This document shows, in pieces, positions 33,547 to 44,635 of a stretch of 64,000 nt of DNA. The notes beneath the pieces are model-generated. The model did no database searches. It had not been told where the DNA came from and saw nothing but the letters and a program-made list of their open reading frames with translations. Source of the stretch: Lasiosphaeria ovina (Eukaryota; Ascomycota; Sordariomycetes; Sordariales; Lasiosphaeriaceae); contig JAULSN010000003.1 of the NCBI GenBank assembly GCA_033439765.1, positions 5,022,001 to 5,086,000 on the forward strand, in the 5' to 3' direction. Position 1 is the stretch's first letter, and each line of letters starts with the position of its first letter. A program made the translations under genes and the position numbers.

Positions 33547-36239
33547 TGTGACTCTCTTACGAGGTTCCTAGCTAGCTCTCGAGGCTGTCGAGACTCGGGA
33601 GTGAGCCTGTGAGGTGAGGTGAGGCGAGGGCGGTGGTCATCAAAACGGAAACATGGTCGGGAGGAGCGCGTGCTGCGCGTCTTATTTAAAGACGGCCGGG
33701 GGGTGGCAGCCAGTCCGAAGTGAGCCACGGCAGCAGGGTGCCATTTGCAAAGACGGCCAGGGGGCGTGGGAAGGATTGCGGTGCTCGGGCCAACCCCGTC
33801 CCGGTTGGGTCGACGGGCGAACAAAACGGTGGTCGACCCCAAATCAACACCAATCAACAGCGAAAAAAAAGTTCTGGCTGCAGTAAGCGGAACCCCGCGG
33901 GCCCCGCGGTTTTCACTTCATCCCAAGCAACCAAGGAAGGGGCCCAGCGATCCGTTTTTACATTGGCAAAACACGGCGAATCCTTTCACTTTATTTCCAC
34001 TTTCACCGGCCTCTGGGCAGTTTTGTGACGTGTAATGCATGTTGTCGTGCCCTGTGACACAGTGACACATTCTGCTGCAGCGGGATTTCACAAATCAAAT
34101 GATAAGAGCCTGGAGCTGTTGATGCGGGAGGGAAGCCCGCCAACTCTCTCTGGCCAGAGTGGGGAGAAAACCGCGAGAACCCCGCCAAAGGTGAGCAATT
34201 GGGCACCTCTTGCCGGGCCTAGGCGATTATACCGTTGTAGTATCAGTATTAGCTGAGCAAAAGCCATCTCACGCGAGATGGAAGCACTACAGACTCAAAA
34301 CCCCACAAAAGCCGGCAAAATACCCCCAAAAAATCTTTCGATAAGCAGCTCTAGCGCCTACCTCGTTCTAGACTACGCGTGGCCTGCAGTGCTGCACGCG
34401 CAGCTAGCTACCAGCCAAGTCGGGGTCGGGCAAATTCCAGGCAATGGTCGTGCAACGCCAGCCGAGCCAGCCAATCAGGGCGGGCCATAAAGTTCTCTCC
34501 CGCATCGACGGGCGCAATTAACTCCCGGCGCGGGGCGACGTTTTGTATTGTTGTGCCTCCACTGTGAGATTTGAACGGCGCGGGAAGACCAACAACTTTA
34601 AAACACTGGGATGGGAAGCCAACCGACACGGACACGGGCCAATTTGAGGGATCTGTTGAGAAAAATCGAGGGGATGCAGAGCAAAGGAAACGCTCTATTT
34701 GCTTTTCGAGATTGACTGAAAACGGAACGTCGTTCGTCGGCGGGTTCCTCAACTGATGCGCGTACGGTACCTAATCTGCCCTCCAACTTCGCGCCGTCCC
34801 TCCATCTGTTCAGCCCTGCCGACGCAGCAACTGCGACGCTGGCCAGGGTTTTGGGGGCGTTGTTGCCCAGGGTTATTTTGGAGGGTGGGTTCACTCCGCC
34901 GTCTCGGCGCTGATGCGCCAGGGCGGGTCAAATCATGCGGCTGCCCCAAATGCCCAAATCCCCCCGACGCCGCGGCCGGCAGCAACAAAACGATCCCACC
35001 TTCCCAAAAGAAGGATTTTGCACGCTGTCCCATAACAGACATAACAGACCCCAATTGCCCACTGTCCCACCTAGGAGAGACTCTGACCAATGAGCCCGTC
35101 CAAATCCCGATCCCGGTAGCTTTAGCACCACTTTGGGATCCTTCTTCTAGCCAATCAGCTGGTCCAGACCCCGAGCTCGGATCTTTTGCCGGGGTTTTTA
35201 GCTTTGGACTGACGGCGAGAAGTCAGGCCGTTTTCTTTCAACGGGAGCTAAGCCGTGATCTGTTTGTTGAATGCACGCGTGGCCTCGAATTATCTTTTTG
35301 CTGACAAAGTCGTGAATGAATAATTAAAGAGTATTAAAGTCTTTCATTATTATGACACATGCACTATAGAACACGTACTCCGTGCTGCTCGTGGGTTCTA
35401 ATTGGCTATTTTCGTTCCCAAGTGACTACCTCGGCACATGAACTTGGACGACAACCTTGTAGACCCAGCATGCAGATCTTCAACAGAAGAGCTGTTGGGA
35501 CCAAAGACGCTTTCTAGTCTGTTCCAGATTTCCAGGGGGATAATGCCCAGCCTCTGTGGACCTGATCGACTTCGATACCTGAAAAGAACAAAAAGGACGC
35601 CAAACCACCAAGGCCATTGTATTCGAACCCAGAGCTTCGATTCCGGCCCGCCGAACTTGGAAGTCGACTTGCAAAGAAGGAACTTGCAAGATAAGTTGAG
35701 CGAAAGACCGAGCCGGAGCGAGCGTTGAGGCCTCCAAGCAGTGATCGAGCCGCTGTGACAGCCAGCGTTACAAACACCAACGCAAAGACCAATATAATGA
35801 AAGAAATCCTCTGACAATCTCAAACAACACCGGCCTCCCGCCGGCACTTAACAATTGGACGTGATTGGTCGAATACCCATGTTTATTCCTCTCCTGTTCA
35901 CTTTGCTCCTGCGCCGGAACCTCGGCCTCGGATTTCTAGCGGTATGCTTATGTCCCTCGGCCTCCGCGGATGGCCACGCGGCTCCTTAATAATCCATCCA
36001 TCCTGCCTTGCCGACGTCTCCGTCCCCCGGTTGTGCGGCGGCGGCCGCCCCGTTGCCGATGTCACGCTGGATTCTGGAAGTTCCGAGCCAGCTGCCCGCG
36101 CTGCTGGTTGGTCGGTTGCTTGCTTGCTCGTACCTCGCCCCGTGTGGTCAAGCGATTCCAGTGTCTTCTTCGTTCTTTTCGGCTCAGCCATCGATATGGC
36201 ACTCTGGTCCTTGTCGCTGTGTCAATTTTAGGAGGGACA

Positions 36240-36282
36240 GGAGAGAGAGAGAAAGATAGAGAGAGGGAGAGATAGAGAGCAG
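36240..36282 (+). repeat. GA-rich simple sequence
   Basis: Imperfect GAGAGA/GATAGA tract with no coding interpretation. Confidence 0.8.
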
Positions 36283-36493
36283 ATCTGTCTTGAAACGAGA
36301 TCTTGATATCGCAGTTCGTCTTCTCAACGCCTCTTTCTCCGTGTTTTATATTCGATATGTGCTTCTTCTCGGGCTGAAATCTTTCTTCTTCGAACGTTTC
36401 ACCGTTGGCGGTATGGTCTAGCTTTACTGCGGTCGTCCTATCGATCGTTCGTGGATGTTGGATATCTCTCAGCTGCGGCTCTCCTTGGTCTCT

Positions 36494-36514
36494 CCCCCCC
36501 CCCCCCCCCCCCCC
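36494..36514 (+). repeat. homopolymer run of 21 C
   Basis: An uninterrupted C tract. Its length is likely to vary between reads and isolates. Confidence 0.85.
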
Positions 36515-36936
36515 TTGTTGTTGGTTACCAGCTGTCGCCTGAGGCAATCTGCGTTCTCGGTTAGACTGAGTGGACGCTTTAAACCACGCAGATGGTGCAG
36601 ATGGGCAGAGGAACGACCTACTCGGTTCTCAGAGACGACATCCTGCTTCTCCCGTTACAGGGCAACACTGTCGAATTCCGCCGAGGCGTGCTGACTTGAC
36701 CTATGGTCTCCAATGATTAGGTGAAGGTGACGTCTTGCGACATCTGTGGACCGTGGGCGTGTGTCTCTGCTACCATCTCGCCAGGGCTGTTTGGAAAGCG
36801 CTCGAGTCTCGTATCCTCCTTCGATGAACAGAACAGAAACCTAACTCTGTTCTAGCCGTAATTCTATCCTTTGTGTGGTAGCTGGGTTTTATGCTTGGCC
36901 TTGTGGATGGGGCGCTTCTTCATTCTTAAAAGGCTA

Positions 36937-38106
36937 TTATCTCAACTGAACAATCTTTCCCCACCCCATATTATCGTAGATTAGCAGCGGTGGATCTGTT
37001 ATGTAACTAGGCCTTAGCTCTAGCTTGGTGTTTACTTGCGGTTGCTTGAGGCCGGGCAGCGCGTTAGAGACGGAGGCTGCCGGTTCTTTCCGGCTGGTAA
37101 AGAGGGCGAGAGGAGGCGGATTTGCTAGCTCATAATCGCTTCCTGGATTCTGTTGCATCTCGCTGTTGTCCGTAACAGACCTGCTCGCGGGTCCAGCTGG
37201 CGGCAAGTCTCCCGGGCCACTGTGGGCTGCCGGCTTGGCCCTCGATACTCGTCCTTGAGTAAGACACCTGCGGTAGACTGCGGTATTGATGACCTGGTGG
37301 TCGAACTGGAATGACATGTCGGTGTTTCCCGAGCCTGAAGATCTGCCGGTGGACAGCTGTAGAGTCTCGAATAAGGATGGTGGCGCTCGCATGCTTGGAT
37401 ATTTCGCGCATATTTCGCGCGCAGTGATTCGGTTCTCAACGCCCTGTTGGCGGTATTTGCACGTTCCTTGCCAAGAAGCTGTTTGAGCTCAAGCAATGTG
37501 TTTCTGGTCAATCCGTTGACTGGTGTCAGTTGCAGGCCAACCTGGACGAGCAAAAGCTGGATGAAAACGAGACCAACATTTGCAACATGCCGAGTACCCC
37601 ATTGATAATTGATTGCAGGTCGCGGAGGTTATCGAGCAGTTCCTTGAACCTTTCTTTGTCACAAGCCAGGCCCAACTTGTCTGTCCACGATATAGTACCG
37701 GACTCGGCCTTTGTAGCCAGCTTTTGAATGATGTCGGCCTCCAAGCAACTGAAAACGACGACGCAGCCCTGCAGAGCGGTGTCGAGGACAGATACGAGGT
37801 CAATAGGTGCGTTGCCCGAGGCATCCGAAAGATCGTCGCGGCGGAGCAGAAGAGACTGCAGTTGCTCTAGGGATGCGGCGACCAGCTGGGCCTTGGTGGC
37901 GATCGTGATGACAGTCAACGGTGCGTTCTTGTATCGTCTAGTGGCGTCGTAGAGAGCTTTTGAGATGGCGATGGCTTGGCTTGTTGCGCCGGCCTGCCAT
38001 TACCACGGTAAAATGTTAGCCAAGATGACGAGTCAAATTGATGATCAAAGACAGAGAGGGCGAGAAGTGGTCGTACAGCGACAGTAGCAATGCTAAATGG
38101 GTCCAT
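36937..38106 (-). pseudogene. PigL_N-type fungal STAND N-terminal domain protein, frameshifted
   Basis: Exon 1 (38106-38077) encodes MDPFSIATVA, the classic start of the fungal helical N-domain (Pfam PigL_N type). A 5' site GTACGA and acceptor GGCAG join it to exon 2 at 37993, giving AGATSQAIAISKALYDATRR, then TVITIATKAQLVAASLEQLQ and LQSIINGVLGMLQ. The frame is then lost near 37580 and continues in another frame through LTPVNGLTRNTLLELKQLLG. A second shift is caused by a perfect 11-bp tandem duplication at 37399-37420. After it the sequence resumes with KYPSMRAPPSLFETL and FQFDHQVINTAVYRR and ends at 36937. Such domains occur at the N-terminus of NLR-like proteins or alone. Two frameshifts make it a probable pseudogene unless an unseen intron rescues the first. 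Confidence 0.75.
37399..37420 (-). repeat. 11-bp tandem duplication causing a frameshift
   Basis: ATATTTCGCGC is repeated exactly (37399-37409 and 37410-37420). Removing one copy would join the two flanking coding frames in phase. Confidence 0.9.
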
Positions 38107-39327
38107 TGCATATATGGCACTTGAGCCCTTGCAGAGCGAGGCCTGGGTTCCCTGAATGAAGGCGGTTGGAAGTTGAAAGGTCGAGTCCGCGAGACTAAGA
38201 CGGGACAGACGCGAACGGGCCAGAAGCGATGGTGCTGCCCCGCTCAAGTCCAAAACCTAAACACCAGGAGCAAGGTGGGCTGTGCAGCTAGGTCTGGCTT
38301 AGACTTTTCAGATTGAGAGTGGCAATATCAGCCACACAGGCTAAATTCTCCTGCATGCAACGTATCTATCGTGGGTATTTGCGTAGGCTTTCTTGGTGAT
38401 ACCTCAGATAAATATTCCAATGGTCTTCTGCCGGGGAAATCTGTCGTCGAGCGGCGGGATGGCTCAGCTATAGAACACTGTAGGTCCCGAGAACAATGAT
38501 TACGGCAGTTTTGAAGGTAGTGTTAGGTCACAAGAATTAAGTCCATTAAATGAAACCGCCCGTACACGGCGTAGAACTAGATCTGGACACTCGCTTGCTC
38601 CATCCTAGATCTAATTATCTTCCGTTGTCACGGGAGAGATGCGGACACAGCTTCCTCACGTCAAGGACAGGACGAGCAACAAGATTTGAGAATCAGGTAC
38701 ATGCCCGACGATGACCTAAGCGAGCAAAACCCAACCGAAGCGTCAACTTCTATGTCGTGTACCTTCCCGTCTAGGGCCACCGGACCACAGCCGACACTAC
38801 CATGCAGACGCAAGCGATACCTCTGCCTTATGCCACGAACCCTCACACCCATACTTTGGTAAAAATGTGTCCCTTGGAGTAAAACTAATCTCAAGTTCCT
38901 ACACTTATCAATGGGATACCCTCGCAGCCTGGGTCCGGTCTGGGTGATTCGGCGTCTCAGCCTCCCCTTCAATCATCAAAGAGTTTTGCAAGTCGAAACC
39001 AGCTCGACAAAGACAGGCTCGAGCTGCCGCAGTCGCGTTTCGATCCCTCGCGAGGCCATCTGCTAATTAGAAGCCGGAGGCAACCCTTGCGTAGCGGGGA
39101 GAGCTCATTGTTGTGAGCCCCACGACGCATTTGCCCAATGCCCCTCCCCCCCCCCGCCCCCTCTTGACCTCCCTAGTGGCCATCTGTGGCAGTCAGTAAT
39201 GCTTCATGACCGGTTTACGTGGTGCACTGCAGTGGACACAAAAAATACTCGCATCTGAGCATCCCATTATCTCTGCATCTCAATTAAACTACCTCCGCCA
39301 TCATTTACATGTCTGTCGGTGTCTGTC
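38107..39327. other. no supported gene
   Basis: The upstream flank of the PigL_N relic and non-coding sequence. The frame at 38661-38972 on the minus strand has no recognisable features. Confidence 0.4.
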
Positions 39328-39820
39328 TCACTCCGCTATCTCCTTGCCGACGCGCGCGACCACACTCCGGCCCAGATTATCCGCCGACCCCTTGCTGAGC
39401 ACGTCCAGGATCTTGTCCAGCGACGTCTCGTCGAGGCGGGCGACCTCGTCCGAGATGCCGCTCCACAGGTGGTACCGTCCGTCGCCGCCCTCGAGCAGGT
39501 ACAGCGCCTTGCCGTCGGTCAGAACAGGCTTGGCCACGGGCAAGCCGAAATCTGCCTGCAGCGCCGCCTTGACCTCGCCGTTGTTGACGTGGAAGCGTGT
39601 CTTGGCTCCGAGGCGGTCGGGGCGGTTGGACCAGCCGTGCGGCACTTGGTGTGTCCGCAGCTCGACGTACGAGTTTGCGTCGAACCCGGGTTTCTTCTGG
39701 TCGTCGTGCTGAGGGTTTGGCTGGTCGGCCGGTTAGCCGCGCTATTAATTAGTCGAGGGTTGGTTGAGTTGGGGCGTGAAATAGCACAAGGGGAGGACTC
39801 ACGTCTTGCGTGGAAGCCAC
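39328..39820 (-). CDS. hypothetical protein with GTG where ATG is expected
   Basis: Two exons are inferred, 39820-39803 and 39708-39328. The intron begins GTGAGT, has GGCTAACC as branch site and ends CCTCAG. The 132-residue product begins (V/M)ASTQD, then HDDQKKPGFDANSYVELR, then PHGWSNRPDRLGAKTRFHV, a central LLEGGDGRYHLWSG and a C-terminus of helical character. The strong coding look, clean intron and single stop support a real gene, but the start position reads ACCACCGTGGCT. No in-frame ATG exists upstream before a stop. Either translation starts at GTG, the start is in an unrecognised upstream exon, or the start codon has been lost. The family is unknown to me. Confidence 0.55.
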
Positions 39821-40434
39821 GGTGGTAATGATGTGTGCTGTTGTGGTTATGGCAGCAAACTTTGGGGTGAATACAAAAAAGTACTGTTGGGGTTTTAAGC
39901 CAGGAGTCTATCGACGGCCGATAAGCCCCTATGCTATCGTTGTGAATTTGGAATTCAGGAGTTGGAAGATGGGTGGAAGACGGTGGGCCGCGGACGAAGG
40001 TTACACTACAGCTCAATATATTACAGGACGTTTGCGGGAGGTGAGGCCTAAATAACTGACGACGAGTGAAATCGAACCATTTCGACGTCGTGTCACAAAG
40101 TGTATGCAGTGTTGCTCCTCAATGGGCCTCAAGGGCCCTCACTGAGCTTCAGCGACAACCAGTATGCCAGCACCCGCGCACTTCTCGTGTCACAACAGCA
40201 CGAGGCTGAGCTACCCCGAAAGCCCATCCCATGTTACAGAATAACGCATGGCCCCAACAACATCATAATAGAGCATAAGAGATGCCTGCCCCTCCCACGT
40301 ATTACTTATTCCATATATCCTTCTCGTTTGCACACTGTGCCAAAGGTACGTAGTGGCCACGGTCCAAAATATTTCAACCTCAAGCCTCCTAAGTCGGTTC
40401 AAGCTTGCGAGACCTCACAGCTGAAGCTCTAACC
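39821..40434. other. divergent intergenic region
   Basis: The space between the minus-strand gene ending upstream at 39820 and the plus-strand deaminase-like gene at 40435 would hold both promoters. No distinct elements are recognised. Confidence 0.4.
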
Positions 40435-41482
40435 ATGGGCTGGGACAACTTCAAAACCTTCAGCTCCAAGCTGAAGGGCAAGGACGTCTTCACATCCTAT
40501 ACCAAGGACTCTGTATGTGTTCCAAGCGCCGTCAATCTTTTGATTAACATGACACGAACGAGCTTACCACAACCCAGGTCACGACCTTTCTGAAGGAGCT
40601 TGCAGCAAAGCCTGGAGATTACTGGCGAAAAACACTAGAAAGGCGTCACGTCTGTGTGGAACAACTTCTTCAAAGAGTAAGTAGGCGACCCTCTACACTC
40701 ATAAGTAGATACCTACCTACCTACTCTGCTTTTTCCACTGGCACTCAACGCTGCTGATAGCATTCGTTATAATGGCCTAAAGGCGTCCGTCGACACCGTG
40801 TCGGTCAGCTACTGCGGCGCAACACTAAACATCCGCGACATTGACGCCGCACTCGGGTACATCTTCTCAGCCTGCCCCCTTCCGGCAAGCTCGACGCCCG
40901 AAGACACGTACCTGCCGCTCCTGGCCATATACTGCAAGTTCATGTCGCTTCTCGTCCAAGCCAAGAATAGCATGCAGAAGCCTCCGTACATGGCGTGCGT
41001 CGTCGCCGGCGCACCCCCGTCTAACGGCGGGACCGTGGCGCTCATGTTTGGGGCCACCATCCGTGTCACCAACAAGACCACCCTCCAGACGTTCCGCTTC
41101 GACCAGCTCAAGACGGCGTACGCCAAGACCGATATCACGAAGCGAGCTACGATCCAGAGCTACGGCCATTGTGCCGAGACGTACCCGTATATTTGCAACC
41201 TGAAGGTGTACGTTTTTTGGCTCTTGTCCCTTAGCTATGAGTCAGGGCTAATTAACCTTCTATTGTTGCAGGTCCGGCACACCCCGCGTGTTTGAAGGTA
41301 AAGTTCGGGGCATGGCAATGGTGGTTGGGGATGTTGCGGCGAAGACAAAGTTTGAGCGCAGCTCGTTTGGCGATGCCCTGTGGAGGGCTCCCTGCGAGAA
41401 TTGTGTCGAGCTGCTGACCTTGGGCGGCTACGTTCCATATGACTGCTTTCCGCACAGTGGGTATGGAGAGAAAAGCAGCTGA
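40435..41482 (+). CDS. deaminase-fold (cytidine-deaminase-like) protein
   Basis: The start is ATG 40435 in ACCATGG. Phase-consistent exons are 40435-40512, 40639-40676, 40761-41207 and 41272-41482. The zinc-binding motifs of the deaminase superfamily are visible: HCAETYP (Cys ligand, catalytic Glu) and, about 55 residues on, APCENCVELL (PCxxC). Their spacing across the last intron (GTACGT...TTGCAG) is preserved. The arrangement resembles fungal deaminase-fold families such as OTT_1508-like proteins, whose substrates are mostly unknown. An alternative first acceptor at 40577 gives an attractive extra segment VTTFLKELAAKPGDYWRK but then meets a one-base phase conflict near 40637, so either that stretch is intronic or the gene has a small frameshift. 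Confidence 0.65.
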
Positions 41483-42575
41483 GATAAAGCCGAGAAACGA
41501 GATAATCTGTTTGTGTGTGCCAAGGAAAACGCCACCGGACAGCCATGTATTGTACTTCTCTGAACCGTCCATATTGCTTTCCTAAGACCCTTGGTGTAAG
41601 ACAGGTAATACCGTATACTCTTGTTCATTTAGAAACCGAACTAGCAGGGCCAGAGATTAAAAGACCACCAAATTTCGCGATCGTGATCGTGGGGAAACAA
41701 AGAAAAACGGGGCAAAAATCGTATTGAGCGAATAGACAGCAAGATACCCCATGCTAGTTGGTTTTCCAAAGGAATAAGTGTATGCAGGTATCACTCATCA
41801 ACAACTAGGTAGGTTATTATGCCCTTGGGGGCAAATAATTATCCATAATAATGTGGAGGCGCCTTGTATTCCGTCTCCTTTCAGGAACCAAAGATTTTCC
41901 CCGTCAAGTCATTCCAAATGGTGATAACGGACAAGGTTGATGAAAACGCAATGGGTGGTTCGCCTCATTTCGTGAACATTGGGTAGACAGTATCACCCAA
42001 GTTTCCGAAGCCTTGCTCCTCATGCATTTGCTCCTCAAATGTGCCGTTGTACCTGGCAAGGTAAAGGGGCTTGCTCCTCAATGCAATCCCAGTTTGGCTC
42101 CTTTATCCTCAGTATTGATGCGCCTGCTCATGATCCGAGGTAACTGTAGCAATAAATCATCGACTCTCATCAAAACATGTAGCTGTGTTACACCTTGCCT
42201 GGTAGTCGGCCCTCCCTTATGTAACAGCACCTCAAGTAGCAGGTCCTCAATATTGCTTCGTCGGCATATAGAAGATCGTTTATTGACTGCTCAGTGTTCC
42301 GTAGTCTTGGATTGGACGACTTACGGCGGCATTTTTGGCGACTTCGTTGCTGTAGGACCCGGACACTGTCACAGACCAAGCGGACCAAGGGCATAAGTTA
42401 CCGTAGGTTCCTCGCGCATCCGCGTCAGCAACAAGACCAAACTGTGGCATGTCTCACGCTCAAGCTGTTTTGGAAACAGTCGTATCCTACGGTGTATCCA
42501 CAGCAGCCATGGCTTCAAACGACTCAGGTCGGTTTTTTTCGTACTTACTTGACTTACCCCCCTTAATTAGACACT
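41483..42575. other. no supported gene
   Basis: Frames at 42013-42396 and 42294-42566 have no motifs. The sequence is of ordinary composition. Confidence 0.4.
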
Positions 42576-43215
42576 ATGTCTAATATAAACGTGACATTGA
42601 AACGTACAGGCAATAAAAAGACGGACTCTAAGGATGCAAAATCTTTGAGGCAGATCATTAACACCACTCCGTTCCACGCCCTCTTTGACGGGAGGAGCCC
42701 CGGTGTTCAGACAACGTCATTGTCTTCGGCCGACATCGCCTCAAACGCCACGACCAAAACAAAGCTGGTCTACGATGAGCCTTTGTCCTCGATCAGGTCA
42801 AGGTGAGTTTTTCTTTTTCTTTTTTTTTCTTCTTTTTTTTTCCCCCCTCCATCTTGTTTTTAGAAGACAGACATGTGCTGATCAAGACTCCCTCAGCCCG
42901 ATTAGTTGGATCGCGTCGGTCGGGTCCTTCTACAACTGGCGAGTCATGCGGCGCGACGGGCTGACCGACATCCTGCGGCTGGTGAAGGACGTGACGGGCG
43001 TGGACTGGCCGGCCGTATTTGACGGTATCTTGAACCCCGAGACGGACGACAAGAAAAGGGACGGGAACGGTGGCGGTGGCGGTGGCAGCAGCGGTGGCAG
43101 CGGACGCGGCAGGCGACCGCCTTGTGGAGTGGTGACATGCGCGTGTGGTAGCGATTGTAAATGCAGAGCTACGCGACGTGTCGGCCATGAGAGATGTTTG
43201 AATGGGAAACGATGA
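42576..43215 (+). CDS. small protein with Gly-rich linker and metallothionein-like CxC tail
   Basis: Exons 42576-42802 and 42864-43215 (intron GTGAGT...TTTTAG, phase 2) encode 192 aa. The N-terminal half is polar (MSNINVTLKRTGNKKTDSK), followed by TPFHALFDGRSPGVQ. The second exon has an ordered-looking segment ISWIASVGSFYNWRVMRR and LVKDVTGVDWPAVFDGIL. Then come a charged stretch, a linker of mostly Gly and Ser, and the tail CGVVTCACGSDCKCRA ending HERCLNGKR. The CxC-x3-CxC spacing resembles metallothionein or heavy-metal-binding tails; I infer possible metal or redox sensing. I do not recognise the main domain. Confidence 0.6.
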
Positions 43216-44254
43216 GTGGAGCGAGATGTGCTCACTACCCTACCTACCCATGTGTATGTGCCTTCTTAGCGGATAGGGGTTTTCTGGGTCCTCCAGTGTC
43301 GAGATGAACTTATATGAGTGTTCATTAGTAGTACGTTATGGATGATGCCATTCGTTTCGGCCATGTCGTCGTCGGCTCATATCCCGGGAACTACCCAGGT
43401 TGCAAGCCATGATCTACGGCAGCATATCGACGGAGTGCGGCGCGCCCCCAATGCTACCTACTTTACTCAATACCACAGCCCAAACTTCCGGTTTGGTTAA
43501 CAATAGAGCCCGCCCTTCTGACTATGGTTGCTCTTGGTGTGAGGAGTCGGTTCTGGTGCGGTTATTCCTTTCACCAACCACATCTCACAGTAGATTTTAT
43601 CCCTCTCGCTAGACAATCATGGGGCATTCAACTTTGGATATTTCCGCATTCCAAGGGCCGTATCCGAGGAGAGGTGGTAGTCCCCCAAGTTGGGACGGCA
43701 TGAACTTGCACTGCGGGGGAGGGGGGGTTGTCAACTTGAGACGGTGTCGATCACACCGGGTCGCCGCCGAAAAAAATGGGTCAAACCGTCAAACTCGCTA
43801 TTGCTTGCCGGTTGCCAAGCTTCCAAGCCGCCCTCCTGTTTCTCGGTAATCCGACCGCGCCAAATACACGGCACGTGCCCTCGCGACCACGCAAATCTCG
43901 ATCATTGATCCATGAATGCGACTTGTTACGTCTGATGTATGCCCGCTAGGGAATCCAGGCAGGTTTCTGAACCTCGCGGATCAGATCAGCCGGCGATCGG
44001 TTGATGGCCCGGATATTGGCTGTGCTTGGCTTTGGTGGCCCAGGCATGCGTGGATGAGATACATAAAATAACACTCCCTCTCCGTCCGAGTTGGAATTTT
44101 ATCTTTCTTTTTCTCTAGCCTTCGCTCGTTTTACGAATTTCCATCTCTTCGATTCTTATCCAGACACGATCTGCGATCGTCACTGTCTCTACTACTTCAA
44201 TTATATTATCTAATAATTAAACCGACCCAGCGTCGTTCACTTTCATCACCAAAA
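43216..44254. other. intergenic, upstream region of the BAS2-like gene
   Basis: No gene is supported. A pyrimidine-rich segment around 44095-44120 and AT-rich sequence at 44195-44225 lie just before the start at 44255 and are probably the promoter/leader. Confidence 0.4.
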
Positions 44255-44635
44255 ATGGTCCGCATCACACTCGCTGCCCTCTTGGCTTGTACGTCTCCCC
44301 ACTCTGCCATTTCTCCCATAATCATCACAACAGGAGTGCTAATTAATTTGCCATCATAAACAGTCGCCGTCTCTATCTCCGCTATCGCCACCCCTAACGC
44401 CTCTGGTGCTCGCGACGTCGGAAACGGCCAGGGCAAGCAGTTCACCACGGGCGGATGTGTCAACAACGCCGATTGCCAGGAGGGATGCTGTGCCAACAAT
44501 AGCTTGGACGTGGGCATCTGCTCGGGCATCGGCGCTGAGTTCCAGAACGATAAGCAAGGGTGTGGTTTTGTTGATCCGAACGCGGCGAAGACGATTGCGG
44601 CTGCCAAAGCGCAGGTTGCGAAGCAGGGATTTTAG
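44255..44635 (+). CDS. BAS2-like small secreted cysteine-rich protein (candidate effector)
   Basis: Exons 44255-44288 and 44364-44635 (intron GTACGT...AACAG) encode 101 aa. A signal peptide is evident: MVRITLAALLAFAVSISAIA. The mature part begins TPNASGARDVGNGQGKQF and has six Cys in the pattern C-x5-C-x3-CC-x9-C-x14-C (GGCVNNADC, EGCCANN, GICSG, KQGCGF). This matches what I know of biotrophy-associated secreted protein 2 (BAS2) homologs of Magnaporthe and Colletotrichum, which are secreted during plant colonisation; homologs also occur outside pathogens. Length and architecture fit the family. A role in host interaction is inference from family resemblance. The Ala/Lys-rich C-terminal tail is longer than the cysteine core needs. 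Confidence 0.8.

Larger units (their letters stand above)
33547..36936. other. long intergenic region, no supported gene
   Basis: The segment next to 33546 is the promoter region of the MFS gene; I see no distinct element in it. Many short GC-rich frames overlap on both strands without motifs. Two low-complexity tracts, GA-rich at 36240-36282 and C21 at 36494-36514, lie inside. Confidence 0.45.
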
